DNA of 60,000 nt from Branchiostoma floridae (GCF_000003815.2 NC_049984.1:8454197-8514196); one strand, 5' to 3'. Positions 43,840 through 57,059 are shown, counted from the first letter of the stretch. Notes: a model not told the origin generated them from the letters alone. Numbers and translations are program-made.

Positions 43840-43910
43840 ATGTAGTTTCGAAGGCCTTATGAAAGTCGCTGTACCTTTGTTGTGTCAATAAAAATTAGTA
43901 ATGTTACATT
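43840..43910 (+). mobile_element. LINE family B 3' tail
   Basis: GGCCTTATGAAAGTCGCTGT and GTTGTGTCAATAAAAATT match the terminus at 17300-17350. Confidence 0.7.
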
Positions 43911-43974
43911 AAAGTTAATACGCAGAATATTCTCAACTTTTATTTAACCTTGATACATCTTCGAATTCATCCTT

Positions 43975-44165
43975 CTACGATCGCAAACTTACTGCATTCA
44001 CAGTCGTGCATGTTGTATGGACTTTGAACAGCGGTCTTGTTACCGAAAAGTCTGAGATTCTTGTCGGCGGTTGTTTCTGCCGCAGCCTATTAAAATGTCT
44101 ACCACATTTTAAAAAATCGTACGACGATCGTACGACTAATGTGACCGTGCTGAATGTGTATTGTC
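43975..44165. mobile_element. MITE family X, copy (inverted orientation)
   Basis: CTACGATCGCAAACTTACTG at the left; TTCTTGTCGGCGGTTGTTTC and GCCGCAGCCTATTAAAATG inside; CGTACGACGATCGTACGAC then AATGTGACCG at the right. Confidence 0.8.
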
Positions 44166-44169
44166 TCAC

Positions 44170-46340
44170 CGAGACGATAAAATGCTGAAACGGTAGACAT
44201 TATTTTCTTGTGTAAATATTTTTTTCTGAAAGTAAACGCCTCATGTCAAAGTTGTTGTCGTTTAAGTTGACATGCTATCTATTAAGAGCAGACCAACTTA
44301 AAACAGTGTCAAACCAACCGAGTCATATTAACAAGCGTGAAAACCAGTCTTTACTGATGGATAAAGTGATAACTACTGTAAAATTCAGTGAGTGTGTATT
44401 GTATTGTGTTTGGTCCAAAGGGTTTAGATGGTTATCATATCAAAACATCTCTAAGTGTTTGTCTTGTCACAAGTCGACTGGACTAGTTATGTTAGTTTCT
44501 TTAGCGACCATTCTAGTGTATTAAGTTTGGCTTGATGTGTTTCAAATTCGTTATTATGTTAACGTTTCTCCAAAACACTGTGTAACAAAGCTAAATCTTA
44601 CTGTGGATTGCTTTGGCCGACTTGGTATGTGTATTTAGCTTGTGTGAAAGAGAACATTTGATCAAGCAAACTCTGGCAAAACAACGCAATACAAAAGTTG
44701 ACGGTCAGAATTTCTGTATGCGTTGTTGATGCTATCTTGGTAACTGTTGCTTTTGCCGCTGTATTGGTGGTAGCGTTATAACACGGAACATTGGTACCTT
44801 GAGACTGTGTACTTTCTCTCTGCCAGACTTCCAAAGCTAACAATATTTCACAAGGTGTTGACCGCTGGCTTCCCGTGTGGCCATTCAGAGTCTGGCTCCA
44901 TGGCTCCGGACGTCAGACGAGGAACTGACCATTGCAAAGCCCAGGTGTTGACCAATCTTGAAAACAAGTCGTGTTTGTCTTGGCCGGTGAACATTCAAAA
45001 CTTTACAGGGGAATATTGAGAAACAAAATAAGCCAATTGTTTCCCTCCGTGTTAAGACAACTTTAGGGTTTCAATTATTTTGTTCTTTTATCATAAGTTG
45101 CCATTGGCATAGAGAAAATCCGAGACAGGAATGGCAACTTCATCTTCGGTATAGTTCAAATTATTGACTTCATATAAGTCATACTCTGGCAGTTTGGGGT
45201 ACTGGAGCTATTGTAAATATTTGATTGCTCACCGACAGCGTGATGTGTGTGTATAAAACTCACGGTGGTTGCAAAGCAATCGTTGGTTGATGCGAAAGCT
45301 GGACATTGATAGATCGTCATAATCATTTATCAGTCCAGCATGTCGTGCTTAAAGTTGCAGTGTGTATCTTGAACAACATGTTATTATGGATATACTCATA
45401 GATTTTAAAGTCCATGGTCATGGTTAACAATAGGTGTGTTGGAAATTGCTACCCCGAAAGCTAATTGCAAAGAAAAATGAAAAGACAAACAACACATTTG
45501 GGTTCTTTTTCGGAGACAGTGGAAATAGGAGGCTTCCACTTTTTCTGTCTCATGTGGGTTTTGTTGGGTGTTGGATGTTAAAAGAATTAAGGAGAGAATA
45601 GCTTTCTGTCTGTAAACGTAGAAAAAATAGGATGAAATGTAGTGGCATCTGTTGAGAGGTCTTTTCTTTCATGATCTCACGTAGTACATGTACAAGGGAC
45701 AGTTATAAATGTATTTTGTCTTCCATCATAGTGTTTTACGTTGAACAAAACTTGGAGTAGTCCACGCCACCTTGTTCACTCAGTGTGCATCCAGCCATGG
45801 CTATGGTGTGGTGTACATAGTGAGTAATCACGCCAGTTTAGATGTGACAGCATACAGAAGCATTTCCTATACACAACAAGGGAAGTACGGAGACCATAGA
45901 GACTCACAGCACGCGTCATGTAGCGTGGCACCACCTAACTCCACCTTTTTGTACAGCCGTGCAGGTGTGTTGAGTGAACAAAAAGACACGTGTTCCTGTT
46001 GTAGCCAGGTTTTGTTCATAATTACTAGTATATTCTTACCTTTATTGTGTTTGTTGTTTTTCACAATGTTTACGGCTTTTAGCAACGTATTATTATTATT
46101 ACTACAAACCCACGAGTGCATCGCTTGTGAAACATAACAACCATACAGTTAACAAAAGTTCTCCTTCTAAACGTGCTCGCCGTATGTTGACTTCATTTAT
46201 CTGAAGAGTTCTCTAAATTTAGACGTTTGTTGTTTCATAAATATTGATAGGACGGTATCTCTCCTCTTAAGGTGTTTGCACCTTAAGGTTCTAAACAATT
46301 TGAAACAAAACTTTTTGAAGTGCTAAAAGCTTACGTAAGT
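44170..46340. other. Gene-free stretch
   Basis: A LINE family A remnant (minus strand) is visible at 45495-45530 (reverse complement CACTGTCTCCGAAAAAG). A 121-codon frame at 45772-46137 has no supporting feature. Confidence 0.45.
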
Positions 46341-46344
46341 ATTA

Positions 46345-46548
46345 TGTACACTCGTCTCTCGTACGATTTTGATGTCGTAGGATCTTCAAGCAGGCCGTAT
46401 CAGAACCAACCCCGGCCGATAAGGATCAAAAACAGCATTTATGATATCAAGACTGCTGAAATTCGTACGACACAGACACGACTATCTCAGGATTTCCTCC
46501 CGTTTGCGATCGTACGGCAATTGTACGACGAAAGTGACCAGGCCCGTA
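46345..46548. mobile_element. MITE family X, copy
   Basis: CGTACGATTTTGATGTCGTA, TCAAGCAGGCCGTATCAGAA, GATCGTACGGCAATTGTACG and AAGTGACCAGGCC follow the family order. Confidence 0.8.
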
Positions 46549-47959
46549 GGCAACAGAGCACTGTTTTCGGTTCATTGCCGACCTCTTATCGTTCACATCG
46601 CCATCCCGTGGCTTCTCCTAAATTGTGTCCACTACGTTTTTACATAACCAATGGCTTAGAACAGACCAATAATCGTCTCGCTAACACTGCACACACACGT
46701 AATGCCATTTCAACGCCTGTCAGACCCAGAGCAACGTTTGCCCTGCAAACTTCAAATCCCAACAGTTGGAGCGATAAGTTTGATCGGTGTGAGATAACAT
46801 CTAACCTATTTTATTAAAGAAAACGGAGGGCACGCCCCCACGACAAACCTTCGCTGACAGCCTTGACAGGAGTGTTGTGTACTCGGGTTCTGTAGCAAAG
46901 TCGACTCCATCAAAACAACCCTAATGGTGGTTTTAAAGAAGTGACATACTCCAATGTACGCTGGGGGACTACTGTTGTATCTGGCATTGTGCTGACAAAG
47001 CCAAAGTCACCGGCAACACTGTCTTTACAACTCGTAATTGCGAGGTAATGGCCATGTACACAATAGAATGGCGTTTACATTGAGGTCTGGGGCATTGAAG
47101 GATTGCCATGTACACATACACTGTAAAAGTTGTCCGACGGGTTTACGACATAAAGCTTCCGCTAAGACGTGCAATGGTCATTTCTCAAGTGTTTCAGACT
47201 TTATTCTGAGAGGTTTAGTGCTAAACAAGTCTGCCTTTGTTAACTTGGGACGAAGAGCAGAAATCTTTTGCAACGGATGAAAATTTGTACTTTTCGAAGC
47301 TGTAACTTCATTGTCTCTCGACAGTGCAGTTGGCTGTTTATGCGATCACCACCGTTAAGTGGATTATACATTATTTACAAAACATATACTTTGAACCATT
47401 TACTAAACAAAAGTTATATTTCATCACAATGGCCAAGGTTTAAGGAGAGTTGAATATGTGTCTACATCGAAAATATTTACAGCCAAGTAATTTCGTGGAG
47501 ACTGTAGGCAGTAACACAGGTCTCAACCGCATGTAACTCATTTGCTGGCTAAAAATCACCGAAACTGGCCAAACTGAGTTGATATTTTGAGGTTAGCTGG
47601 TCAGGAAAGAACAAATGTGTCACCATATGAGTACAACGGAGACTTGGTGATTCATAGGAAGAAGGAAAGGGGGTTGAAGAGCACCTACGGGTTCTCACCG
47701 CCCAAAGAGCCCCGCCAATATTCACATACATCACAGCCATGCATTCTTCCTGCAGACGACATCTGCCTGGATACCCTCCCCGCCTGGCAAACACTCACGG
47801 GGTTGGGCCGGACACTTCCCTCTCATAATCAACAAAACACATCAAGAACACGACAAGAGGTGATGAACTTGTGTATGGATGGTTTATTTTGGGTCTGAGC
47901 TGCCCACGTGTGTGTGTGGCTAGGTCGCCTGGCGGACTAGGCCTAACTCAGTGGGTCGT

Positions 47960-48180
47960 AACGGTGCGGTCACACTCGTCGTTGGTCGTTGTGCGAGTTT
48001 GATGCTGTAGAATTTTCAGGCAGGCTGTGACAAAACCAACCGCCCTTAAGAATCAAAGACAGCCTTTTTTGTAACAAGACGGCTGAATTTTGCAGGAGTC
48101 GTGCATGGATATCCAGATAAATTTCCCCATGTTAGCGATTGTACGACCATCGTGCGACTGAAGTGACCGGACCGTTACGA
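47960..48180. mobile_element. MITE family X, most complete copy (about 215 bp)
   Basis: ACGGTGCGGTCACACTCGTC near 47960 and the inverted end AAGTGACCGGACCGT near 48176 define the termini. The interior has TCAGGCAGGCTGTGACAAAA, AACAAGACGGCTGAATTTTG and GATTGTACGACCATCGTGCG. Confidence 0.85.
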
Positions 48181-50569
48181 GAAACATGGCAAGAGAAACA
48201 ACAAAACATAAAGTTTTCAACGGATCAACAATGAGATTCAACAAAAGAGTGGTGCAAAGATATGTGTGAAACAAAAATAAAACACAAAGTTATCGTGTTT
48301 TTTGTTTGGCACAACACAAGTCAATAGACTACAATCAAATGATACAATCATATTGCAAAGATAATATAATACAATCAACATTGTTCAAGACCCTGCATGT
48401 TCTTGTCAGAGCGATAGCATTTACAAAGAGTTTGTGGAATAAGCAATGGAAACAGGTATGAACTTTTCGTTCTGTTACACGCAAGCAAACAAGGGAATAC
48501 ATATCATGAGTTTATAATATTGATGTAAGGCACGCCACAAATATAGATATAGAGTAACACAACGTTAAATCTGCTATAGATAAGAGAACAGATTGCATAG
48601 ATATAGGGCTGGTGTTGGGGTCGATGTTGAATTGTGCACGTAGAATCATGAACGTTTGATAGACGTGACGTTTGAGTTCATTTCTGTCCAATGAATGTGT
48701 CCGCACTTAGTCTTTTCATGCTCACAAAATTGTCGAGTTTAAAAAAAAAGTACCCGAAGGACAAAAATTTGCTATTGCTAGGACTTCAAAAGGCAAATTT
48801 GACGGTGAAGCTATAATATAACTTTTTTTTCAAAGTATGCTTCGAATCAAAATGTCGCGAACCACTTTCTAACTCCGAAGTCGACAGTCTTCTCAGGAAT
48901 TTACGTGCGTGCGTCGATATAGATTCTGACGAAATATTTTCTGTAGTTCAGTTAAGAATCAGCGAACCCTACTTCCTCTGACTGTGCTGTTTTACTGCTG
49001 ACTCACACAGACGCACTTACAGGCAAATAACACACACACGCCTGAGTCCGAAACAAAGATTCCAGGCGCACCCTATATTTGCCTTCTCTCAATATTTCAA
49101 CAGTAAGGAAAAATGGAAGTAACATGGTTTATCTAACTCAGTTATTCGATACCGGTTTGATTTCAGGCGGGACAAAAACTCGGGATATTCGATCTAGGTT
49201 GTAGCTACGCTCAGGATGTTTACAAGTCAAATGGTGCAAGCGACAGTACGGAAAAGTAAGCTACTGTCATTCTTTAACACTCTCTATAATTCTGGTAAAA
49301 AGGAGAGAACAGAAACACTAACGTTTTGTAAAAAAAACAGATTCTTTTTCAAATAGGAGTCTGGTGCTAATGTACAGATTGTATAATGATGTGTTAAAGA
49401 AAACACAAGCGTCACCCGTGGTACAGGTGCAGTTTCGGGCTACAATACACTAAGAGCTCGCCCGATTCGCTTGCTGTCACCCCATTCACTAAAGACTTGT
49501 TCACGCACACGGCAAGACATGTCCGCCGTGATAGAATTACCTCAAACGAAAAACAAGTTTTTCTGCAGCGATTATACTAGGACATGCAATCACAGAATAC
49601 TCCATACAAGTGGGTCCTACTGTTACAAAAGGTCGATATTTCGTTTCCAGTACTTCAAAATTGAGCACTTTTTGTCAGTGGAAAAGGACAAAACCGTTGA
49701 GTTGTCCTTGCCGTCTAAAATTTCTGCGTAAACGCCATTCGGCGAAACGCGCTCTAGAGAGGGCTGTACCCGTGTCTGTTTTACAAGCAGAATAACACAG
49801 AAGAATGCTGTATTCCTATACAGCATCTTAATTACATGGCATCAATGACATTTTGGTTCTAGACGTTAAAGTTTAGAACAGAAGAGATCGGCTGGGAACA
49901 ACGACTGAAACAATTGCTTCAACATCGCGATCGAAAAAGTACTAGAGTATGTTGTTAATTCATATCCTGATGGTCGACAAAGACAGATTTTACTAAAGAG
50001 CACTTCTACACATCAACATATCATCTTAAGTTTCAATCTACTTGAGAGTTGAGCACTCTCAGATTAAAAACCAGGTCTAGAAAACCGGACATTCCTAACA
50101 CTGAGTTGTGTTGTGGTCGTAACGATAATAATAATGACAAAATACAACAATTTCTACCGCACATTCAATACAAACTAAAAAAAGCTGCCTGAGCTTGTTG
50201 TGTATACCTTTAAAATGATTTACGTCAAATCATAGGTAAGTACACGGCAATTAATGTAAATAGTTCTGGTCTACACGATTTCTTAATCCAAAAATAATCA
50301 AAACCAAATCCAGCTTGGTCTAACAACATTACAGGCTTTGTGATTTAGGAGGGGGACAGCACGTTCGATAAATAGAACCGCGGTCGCCGGTCTTGGTCGA
50401 CACTATACCTATCAAAATTATTTACACCTCACATTCTTGTTACCAAATTAGACTTCATTTCAAGAGGAACAATTGTCAGAGACATACATTGAGTTCTTTT
50501 GTCAGAAATTAAAACTTCTGACAAGCGTCGAAATACGATAAGTCGCGTCGTGCTGAGTCCATAGAGTTT
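48181..50569. other. Gene-free stretch downstream of FoxQ1
   Basis: AT-rich with no recognised repeat or coding frame. The FoxQ1 3' UTR must lie in the right-hand part, but I could not fix a poly(A) site. Confidence 0.5.
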
Positions 50570-52149
50570 TTAGGACGCGTTCAAAGTGGCAACGTTGAAA
50601 GTGTACCTGTGTTGCGGCGAGGGTGTGTGAAGGTTCGCCGTGGTCATCGGGAGCGTTACCGGGACGTGGTGGGCGAGAAAGCCGGCGTGTTGGAGCCCAG
50701 CCCCGCGGAGCGCTTCCATCTGGTACCGGTACAGCGGTAGGACGGTCGCGCCGGCGGGGTAGATCGCGTTGGGCGCCGCGAGCCCCATGTGAGGAGCCGC
50801 GGAGCAGGGTATCGGCTTGACGGGCTCGCAAACGCCATTTCTCTTCGGGATCAGACTCTGCCACGCCGGGTGTAGGTGCTGGCCAGCTGTGATGGTTTTC
50901 GGGGAGTCCGTGTACTTAAAGTCCGGTTTGCTGAGGATGGCGTCGATGGAAAAGCTGCTGTTGAGTTTCGGCGAGCGCTTCTCGGCCTCCGCCTTCTCTT
51001 CCGCCAGGCGGGCGGCGGCAGCCTTACGGCTCGACTTGCGGTTGATCCTCTTTCTGCGGCGGCGGAAGACCCCGTCAGCAAAGGTGTACTCGGAGTTGGG
51101 GTTGATGGTCCAGTAGTTGTCCTTGCCCCATGGACGGGACGGGTCGCGAAGCACCTGTACCAATACACAATACAAGATAAGGGATAAGTACAGACGCAAA
51201 ATCACTGGTCTGAACAATCAAGGAGATGGCAACGTCATTCCATATAGTCGGATAGCAAATCGCTCATCGACACAGGTAGACATTTTGATGATAAAAACAC
51301 TTAAAGATTGGTCAAATGAAGATTGAAAATTGGTCAAATAACTTTTGATCCGCTGAATTGACTTTGTCCTTGCTTTAGGTCTATTGAAAAATGTTTTCAG
51401 CATAAGCCTTAGCCATGAAAATGCCCTCCAAGAAACGGCCGTGATGAAATATTGCACATATGAACTAATGATTTCTACATCAGAGGACCGACACTTTCAA
51501 TCTACAAAACTGAGAAGATTACCAAAGAGATCTAGATTCCTTGAGTCGTCTTTTCCGTGCTTTGACTACAGGTTATTTCACTTATCAACCTTAACTCCTG
51601 AATTTACTGAAGATGTTGTTAAAAATTATATTTCCAACATTTATCATAAACCGGTGATAATGATGATGAAGCTACCTTTGTGAAGCACTCATTGAGACTG
51701 AGGTTGTGCCGGACGGAGTTTCTCCAGCCGGTGTAGGGGCCACGGAAGAACTCGAACTTCTTCATCAGGTAGTCGTTGATTTCCGCCAGAGTCAGCCGGT
51801 TGTTGGGCGAGTCTCGGATGGCCATGGCGATCAGGGCGATGTAGGAGAACGGCGGTTTGGGCCGGCGGTGGTAGGTGGGCTTCACACACTTCCCGTCGAT
51901 GTTGTTGGCCTCGGCGGAGTTGTTCTCGGTGGCCGAGTCGGCCGGACTCGGGACGACGTCGTTGTCGGACTCTCTGGCCGACTCGTCCTCGCGAGGAGAG
52001 CTGCACGGCTCCGAGGGAGAGAAGACTGCCTCTTCGGTGTCGTTGTCGTCCATCGTCTCGACATCGACGAGGAGCTGGTCGGTGTCTTCCCGGGGTTGTG
52101 GCTCCACTGTTGGGATTGTCAGTTGTTGCGGTTCGTGGTGGTTCTCCAT
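50570..52149 (-). CDS. FoxQ1: Forkhead transcription factor FoxQ1, two coding exons
   Basis: Exon 1 is 52149-51676 (158 codons) and exon 2 is 51154-50570 (194 codons plus TAA); the borders are AAG|GTAGC and TACAG|GTGC. The 352-residue protein has an acidic, serine-rich N-terminus (residues 20-90). A complete forkhead domain spans about residues 97-193: [16 protein letters not shown], recognition helix [16 protein letters not shown], then [14 protein letters not shown] and [17 protein letters not shown], the basic nuclear-localising tail. FSIDAILS at 226-233 is an eh1-like motif that binds Groucho/TLE co-repressors in other Fox proteins. The wing sequence and the [16 protein letters not shown] ending point to the Q1 class. 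The product is a nuclear DNA-binding regulator of GTAAACA-type sites, probably in pharyngeal/endodermal tissues as in other animals (inferred). The intron cuts the forkhead domain between K158 and V159; vertebrate FOXQ1 genes are single-exon. Confidence 0.95.
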
Positions 52150-52454
52150 TTCTGTTTAAGAGAAGTCTGCAGGATTGGAAGACTGGCGTCGGATTAACAA
52201 GTTCTCAGTGTCTGAGCGGTGTAAAGGCGATTTTCTCCGCGAGTGAGCAGAGTGGTCGGCGGATCTCCCTGACAGAGTTGCCGGGGAGGCAGTGGCAGTG
52301 GCAGCGGGAGGGTCCTTAGGTCGGTCCGGTAAGACGGACTCCGTTTAAGACTGACGTCTGAGCAGCAGGGACAGGGTTGTTGCGTCAGGTAGGGCCGGCG
52401 TGTGCGGTATGCTCGCGTCGCTAACACCTGCGCCAGTTTATCACAGTCCCCATG

Positions 52455-52545
52455 CAATACAGCACACGGCCATGACGTCACGCCCAATCCATACCCAGGT
52501 TTGCTCTGGTGTCAAATATAGCCCGCCCACCCGGCTTAATGTGTT
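52455..52545 (-). promoter_or_regulatory. Candidate FoxQ1 core promoter
   Basis: Read on the minus strand, GGGTGGGCGGG (GC box) is followed by CTATATTTG (TATA-like, about 52512-52521), GGATTGGGCG (CCAAT box, inverted) and TGACGTCA (a perfect CRE at 52473-52480). It lies 320-400 bp upstream of the ATG. An acceptor-like TTAAACAG just before the ATG leaves a spliced 5' leader possible. Confidence 0.55.
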
Positions 52546-55020
52546 ATCTGACACCCAGGCCATTCTTATGATAATACAGGGGGAGGGGATACACAACCAC
52601 TTGTCCCTCCTACCCCACTACAGTACAAATTCACACTTATTCCCTAACCAAAGCCGCCTATATACATTCCAAACTCCCCCAAGTCCCCACCAGGGTAACA
52701 CTTGTGTCAGATCGATTATTTAGTACAAAGTAGGTGGTTGAAATTCCCGATTGTTCCCGAGTAGCATAAACAACAGCGCAGATACATGTACACACCGACA
52801 AAGCTAGGCAATTGAGATACCAAAACATCGGGCTAGGTGGTAACAACGGTAAATACAAAAACAGAAACAGTTCCAAACATCAGACTAACGGGGGAATCGA
52901 CTTTAAACCTACACAAACTAACCACACGACTACGTATACACTACACTTGAAAATTGAACAAATCATTTTTAGTTTTTTGCCGACAATTTCCATGTTGACC
53001 TTGTCTTACTTAAACCGAACACAGACCAACAAACCCTTGCGTTAGGATTACAAATAAAACTGCAATATAGGGAGATTTTGTGGATCAAAACCTGCCAAAG
53101 AAGTCACGTACCATAATAGAGAACTATTGGTCAATAATATTAGTCAGGATTCCAAAGCGCTGCCCAACTCTCCCTGGCGGTGTTATCGTGCATTGGTGTG
53201 TGCTTTTCGTGTCGTTTGTTTTTAATTGACGCATCAAACACTTGAGTAAACGGTAATTTAGCGCTGATAGACACCTTTGATCCCGACTGCGGTGACACAG
53301 AATACAGGGGAGGGATCGCCAACATTATTAATAACACCAAACCGCTTGTCAAATCCCAGATAACAACCTGCACGATCATTCCACATCGCCGATAAAACTC
53401 ACCAGATAAAACAAAATAGACATGGGGAATAATGAAGAACTGATTATATTGTTAACGAACAAATCTCACTAATGTTTCACAAATACGAATCATACGTAAA
53501 TTACTGACATTTAGATATTTGTTTAATGTTCTTGTGTACACTGTTTTGCCGACAGATATATGTAGTTATCAGATGGCAATTGTAAACGCGTTACCAAGTC
53601 CAGCCTTTGTGTTTAAGGTGTTTGACAAGTAGATATAAATCATATAGGCACGGATCGATTAAAACATACATCTATCAGCAAAAACCAGTAGGGCATTGTG
53701 AGCTCATGGTGTGCTTTCTTTGGTACGGAAAACTTGGACTGGGCAATTTCACAGTAAAATGCTTACAGAAGTTGTTTGTTGTAAGTCGGAACGATATTTG
53801 TTGTGAATGTGTGACGTGTTGTCTGTTTACAGATTTTAGATAATTGCGGCGCAAGTTGTAAGTGCCTACCCCCTCCCCTCTTTAGTGCATCTACATTGCT
53901 AGGTTCACCAACAAAGTAAAAGGCATGTTCTAACCGGGTACTGCAATTACTACTACTACTAGGCAATGTTCAAGTTCTTCATATGTACTAGAAATTCCAA
54001 GACTCCCAAATATTCGCAAAACTTTGATTGGACTTGATCGTATCACCTATTGAGAATTATTGAGAATTGTCTTGATAAGGTTACATATCATTGTAATATT
54101 GGGTCGCTCTTTTTTACACAGTTTAATTCATCTTTGGTGAAATGCTTTTACTTTGACACGCTATAGTGGTCTACTTAAAATGTTGTTTGTGTACCAATAC
54201 TTAACATGTTATGTTGTATACAATACCCGTTGACGGACAGGGACGAATCGTGAAGGATCAAGAGGGCTGCATGTGTTTCATCACCATACTTATCTGGTTT
54301 GTCCCTATGTTGTGTCGTCACTGTGTTTGTATCGAAGCCTTGCCTTTCTTACGTAAGCTAACAAAAATGGAGCCCAGATCAAGGAAACAAATAGAGTACT
54401 ATGTCTCCATCCTGTCTTAGGTCTAGTCCTTTTCCAACAGGTGGTTAAAGGCAAGACGACAAAACGTCTTACCACAAGAAGGATAATCTGCTTAACTTCC
54501 GGATTCCCCATCCCTGGATCTCCTGTTTAAATCGGCTCCTTATTGTGGGGGAAGAATGGACAATAAACCGTTGAGCTGGAGTCAGTGGTCCATAGTTAAC
54601 CTGGGGACCAGTGGGCGGTTCGTTAGTAGAACCGTTCCGTGTCTGTTTTCCGTATATAGTAACAGAGGCTATGGCTATGGTAAGAACTCCATCTAGGGCT
54701 GGGTTCACCAGGAGTGTGTATATACAATATCGTATGAGTTGAGTATTGATATTGTTTGGTCTAGGTAAATATTAAGGGCAAGAAGCTGTATTTTATTTTG
54801 ACTTTTACTGTGCAGCCTGGTTATCGAACAGAAAAACGACTTTGTCAGCCGCGAAATTTGCCTTAGCCAAAAATGTAAATACTGAACTCATACGGACTTG
54901 AATATACCCACCCCAATATCTTGGGCTAAATCAAATGGAGAAGAGATGCTAGTGTTGTTGTATGTTATTGATTAGACCAAGGAGGTTGACCTCCTTGATT
55001 AGACCCTCTGCAAAGAAAAA
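52546..55020. other. Upstream flank of FoxQ1, no gene
   Basis: No exon-like frames or named repeats apart from short simple runs. It may hold regulatory sequence; no compact motif cluster stood out. Confidence 0.4.
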
Positions 55021-55021
55021 T

Positions 55022-55218
55022 CCTGGTCACATGCCGTACGATCGCAAAGTGAGAAGCATTCTGGGGATATTTGTGAATATATAGTACAAATTTCAGCTCT
55101 CGAAGTTACAAAGAAGGCTTTCTTAGATCATTGTAGGTGGTTGGTTCTGTCACAACCTGATTGAAACTTTTACAACATCAGAATCGCACGACGGTCTACC
55201 ACAAATGCGACCGTACTA
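55022..55218. mobile_element. MITE family X, copy (inverted orientation)
   Basis: GCCGTACGATCGCAAAGTG at the left; TTGTAGGTGGTTGGTTCTGT and CACAACCTGATTGAAAC inside; CGCACGACGG and AATGCGACCG at the right. Confidence 0.8.
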
Positions 55219-55389
55219 GAAGAGACTGCCCTCCCTGCAGCCTTCTATGGTGATGATATGACTGCCAGAAGACGCAAAAACAAACAAACAACAACAACAA
55301 AACACTCCAGCTTGGACAGGTGTTAGCGACATCTATGGAGGAGAAGAATTCGGTTCTGCTACATCAGTAATCCTGGGGTCTTTATCGTG

Positions 55390-55480
55390 TTGTTTACAGG
55401 GGGTTGATTACTGCTTAATTGATAAAACGATAAATAAACAGGAAGATTAGCTTTATCTTCTCTGGCCTTAGAAATACAGT
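55390..55480. promoter_or_regulatory. Candidate FoxQ1 upstream enhancer: GATA, forkhead and homeodomain sites
   Basis: TTGTTTACAGGG, TGATTACTGCTTAATTGATA, CGATAAATAAACAGG and GCTTTATCTTC crowd 80 bp, about 3.3 kb upstream of the FoxQ1 ATG. Forkhead (GTTTACA, TAAATAAACA) and GATA (TGATAA, TTATC) cores dominate, an endoderm-type combination. Motif evidence only. Confidence 0.4.
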
Positions 55481-55639
55481 CGGAGCTGAAACATGGACTG
55501 CTACTGATTTCTGGGTTTCCTCTGTATTCATAGTAGAGTTTCGTGAAATGAGATGGATATTTTGAATTTGGTAGAACAGGATATACCCACCTGTATGCTT
55601 TAAGAACCGACTATATTATACGTGTTATATGTAATTATT

Positions 55640-55720
55640 TTTTATTCATGAGAAGCTCAAATTGGCCTGCAGGCCGCTTTTCATTAAGGTCATCAAGGAG
55701 GTAAGGGTCAGATAGTCAAG
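55640..55720 (-). mobile_element. LINE family C 3' tail, minus strand
   Basis: TTTATTCATGAGAAGCTCA, GGCCTGCAGGCCGCTTTTCA and AAGGAGGTAAGGGTCAGA are the reverse complement of the tail at 36840-36910. Confidence 0.75.
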
Positions 55721-56569
55721 CACAACAGAGGTATAGACTACATTAAGTTGTAAATCTATATATATATCACTACATGTACATGGTACAAAACATAAGTAGA
55801 GCAAAAAGTCAACATAAGATGTCACGAACGAAAGGACATTTTAAACATGCAAAAAGTATATCAGAAAGCCATAGAACATGAATTGGTAATTTGAAACTTG
55901 GATTATGGATACGACACATTTCAAACAGGAACAGGGAAGATCTTCCCATATTTGTCTGCTATCCACAAACTCATCTGAAATACAATTGTTTGTCCCAGAA
56001 GCCGTGAAAATTTATAAGCTATCGTACAAACAACACAGTGATCCAAATAAACTATCCGTAAACGGCTATGGTCAAACGTGCGTACTCTCCCGTGTACGTA
56101 GCTCAGCCCCCTTTTCTAGTCGAAAGACGCTGAGCAACCGTACAGCGACCAAAATGTGGATATGTGTGACCCATGATTTCATAATTTGAACACCATGCAA
56201 ACTGTAATTATAAAGGTATGAATGAAAAGACAAAAATTCGTTCTTTGACTATGGAATTTTCCTTGAGCGATCTGTCCAACCCCCGGTTGCTAGGCAGTCG
56301 CCGTGCGGCCCCAGCCCCCAGTAGAAAGGGTGTGTTGGCACCACAGTAGTTTGTTATCTTACATCGTGGGGTCAACAGTCCAGGTGAGAATATCAATGGT
56401 TCCGATATGTGTAAATGTCATCCGTGGATGGTCTTCACAGTCCGTTACACACTGTAATCCAGCGATAGCCAACGATAACCTTGCACCATAGCACCACTGA
56501 TAATGGTCCATTATGGGGGTACAGTGCATTTCCAATGGACAAACGTTATTCCAATAAACCCATCCTGAC

Positions 56570-56769
56570 AAGGCCTACGTCACATTTCCTACCAGGGACC
56601 CGGTCGGGCTGTTTTCGGAAACGAAAACTTTAAGTTTATGCCAATAAATAATACAGGGCATGCTGTTTGATTATTTTTGGTCCGTTTTGTGTTTTTGTTG
56701 TCTTTTATATCGCATTTTCCCCCAAAACTGTCCGGCCGGGCCCCTTTGTGGAAATGTGACTTTAGCCTA
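56570..56769. mobile_element. MITE family Y, intact 200-bp copy
   Basis: AAGGCCTACGTCACATTTCC at 56570 continues as GGGACCCGGTCGGGCTG. The right end (GTCCGGCCGGGCCCC, GTGGAAATGTGACTTTAGCC) is its inverse over about 40 bp. Confidence 0.85.
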
Positions 56770-57059
56770 ACCCATCACCATTTGCAATTCAACCAATGAT
56801 GGCATTGCAATTAGTGCTTCGACCAATGAGAGAGTAACAACATACTTTGACTCCAAAGGCACTCAAAATTCAAATTCAAAATTCAAAGAATCCTACTGCA
56901 AGGTCCCTATTCTGTTTTTTATCACTGTCATCAGAACGATACAGTACACACCACAAGTATCTCGATAAAATATAATGCAAAGACTTGTCTGCAGGATAAG
57001 TTTTATATCGTTTTTCAAATATAATAACAACACATCTTATGTCCGTTATTACCAACATG

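Noticed and set aside
45772-46137. 121-codon frame with a hydrophobic C-terminus
   Set aside because: The hydrophobic stretch comes from a TTATTATTA-rich run; there is no homology, splice context or promoter support.
46320-46817. 165-codon frame
   Set aside because: Its first half is a MITE family X copy, which explains the open frame.
50502-50864. 120-codon minus-strand frame overlapping FoxQ1 exon 2
   Set aside because: It is a GC-rich out-of-frame shadow of the FoxQ1 C-terminal coding sequence.
51384-51683. 99-codon plus-strand frame in the FoxQ1 intron
   Set aside because: It is intronic and antisense, with no domain; it may be a remnant of a repeat but nothing supports a gene.
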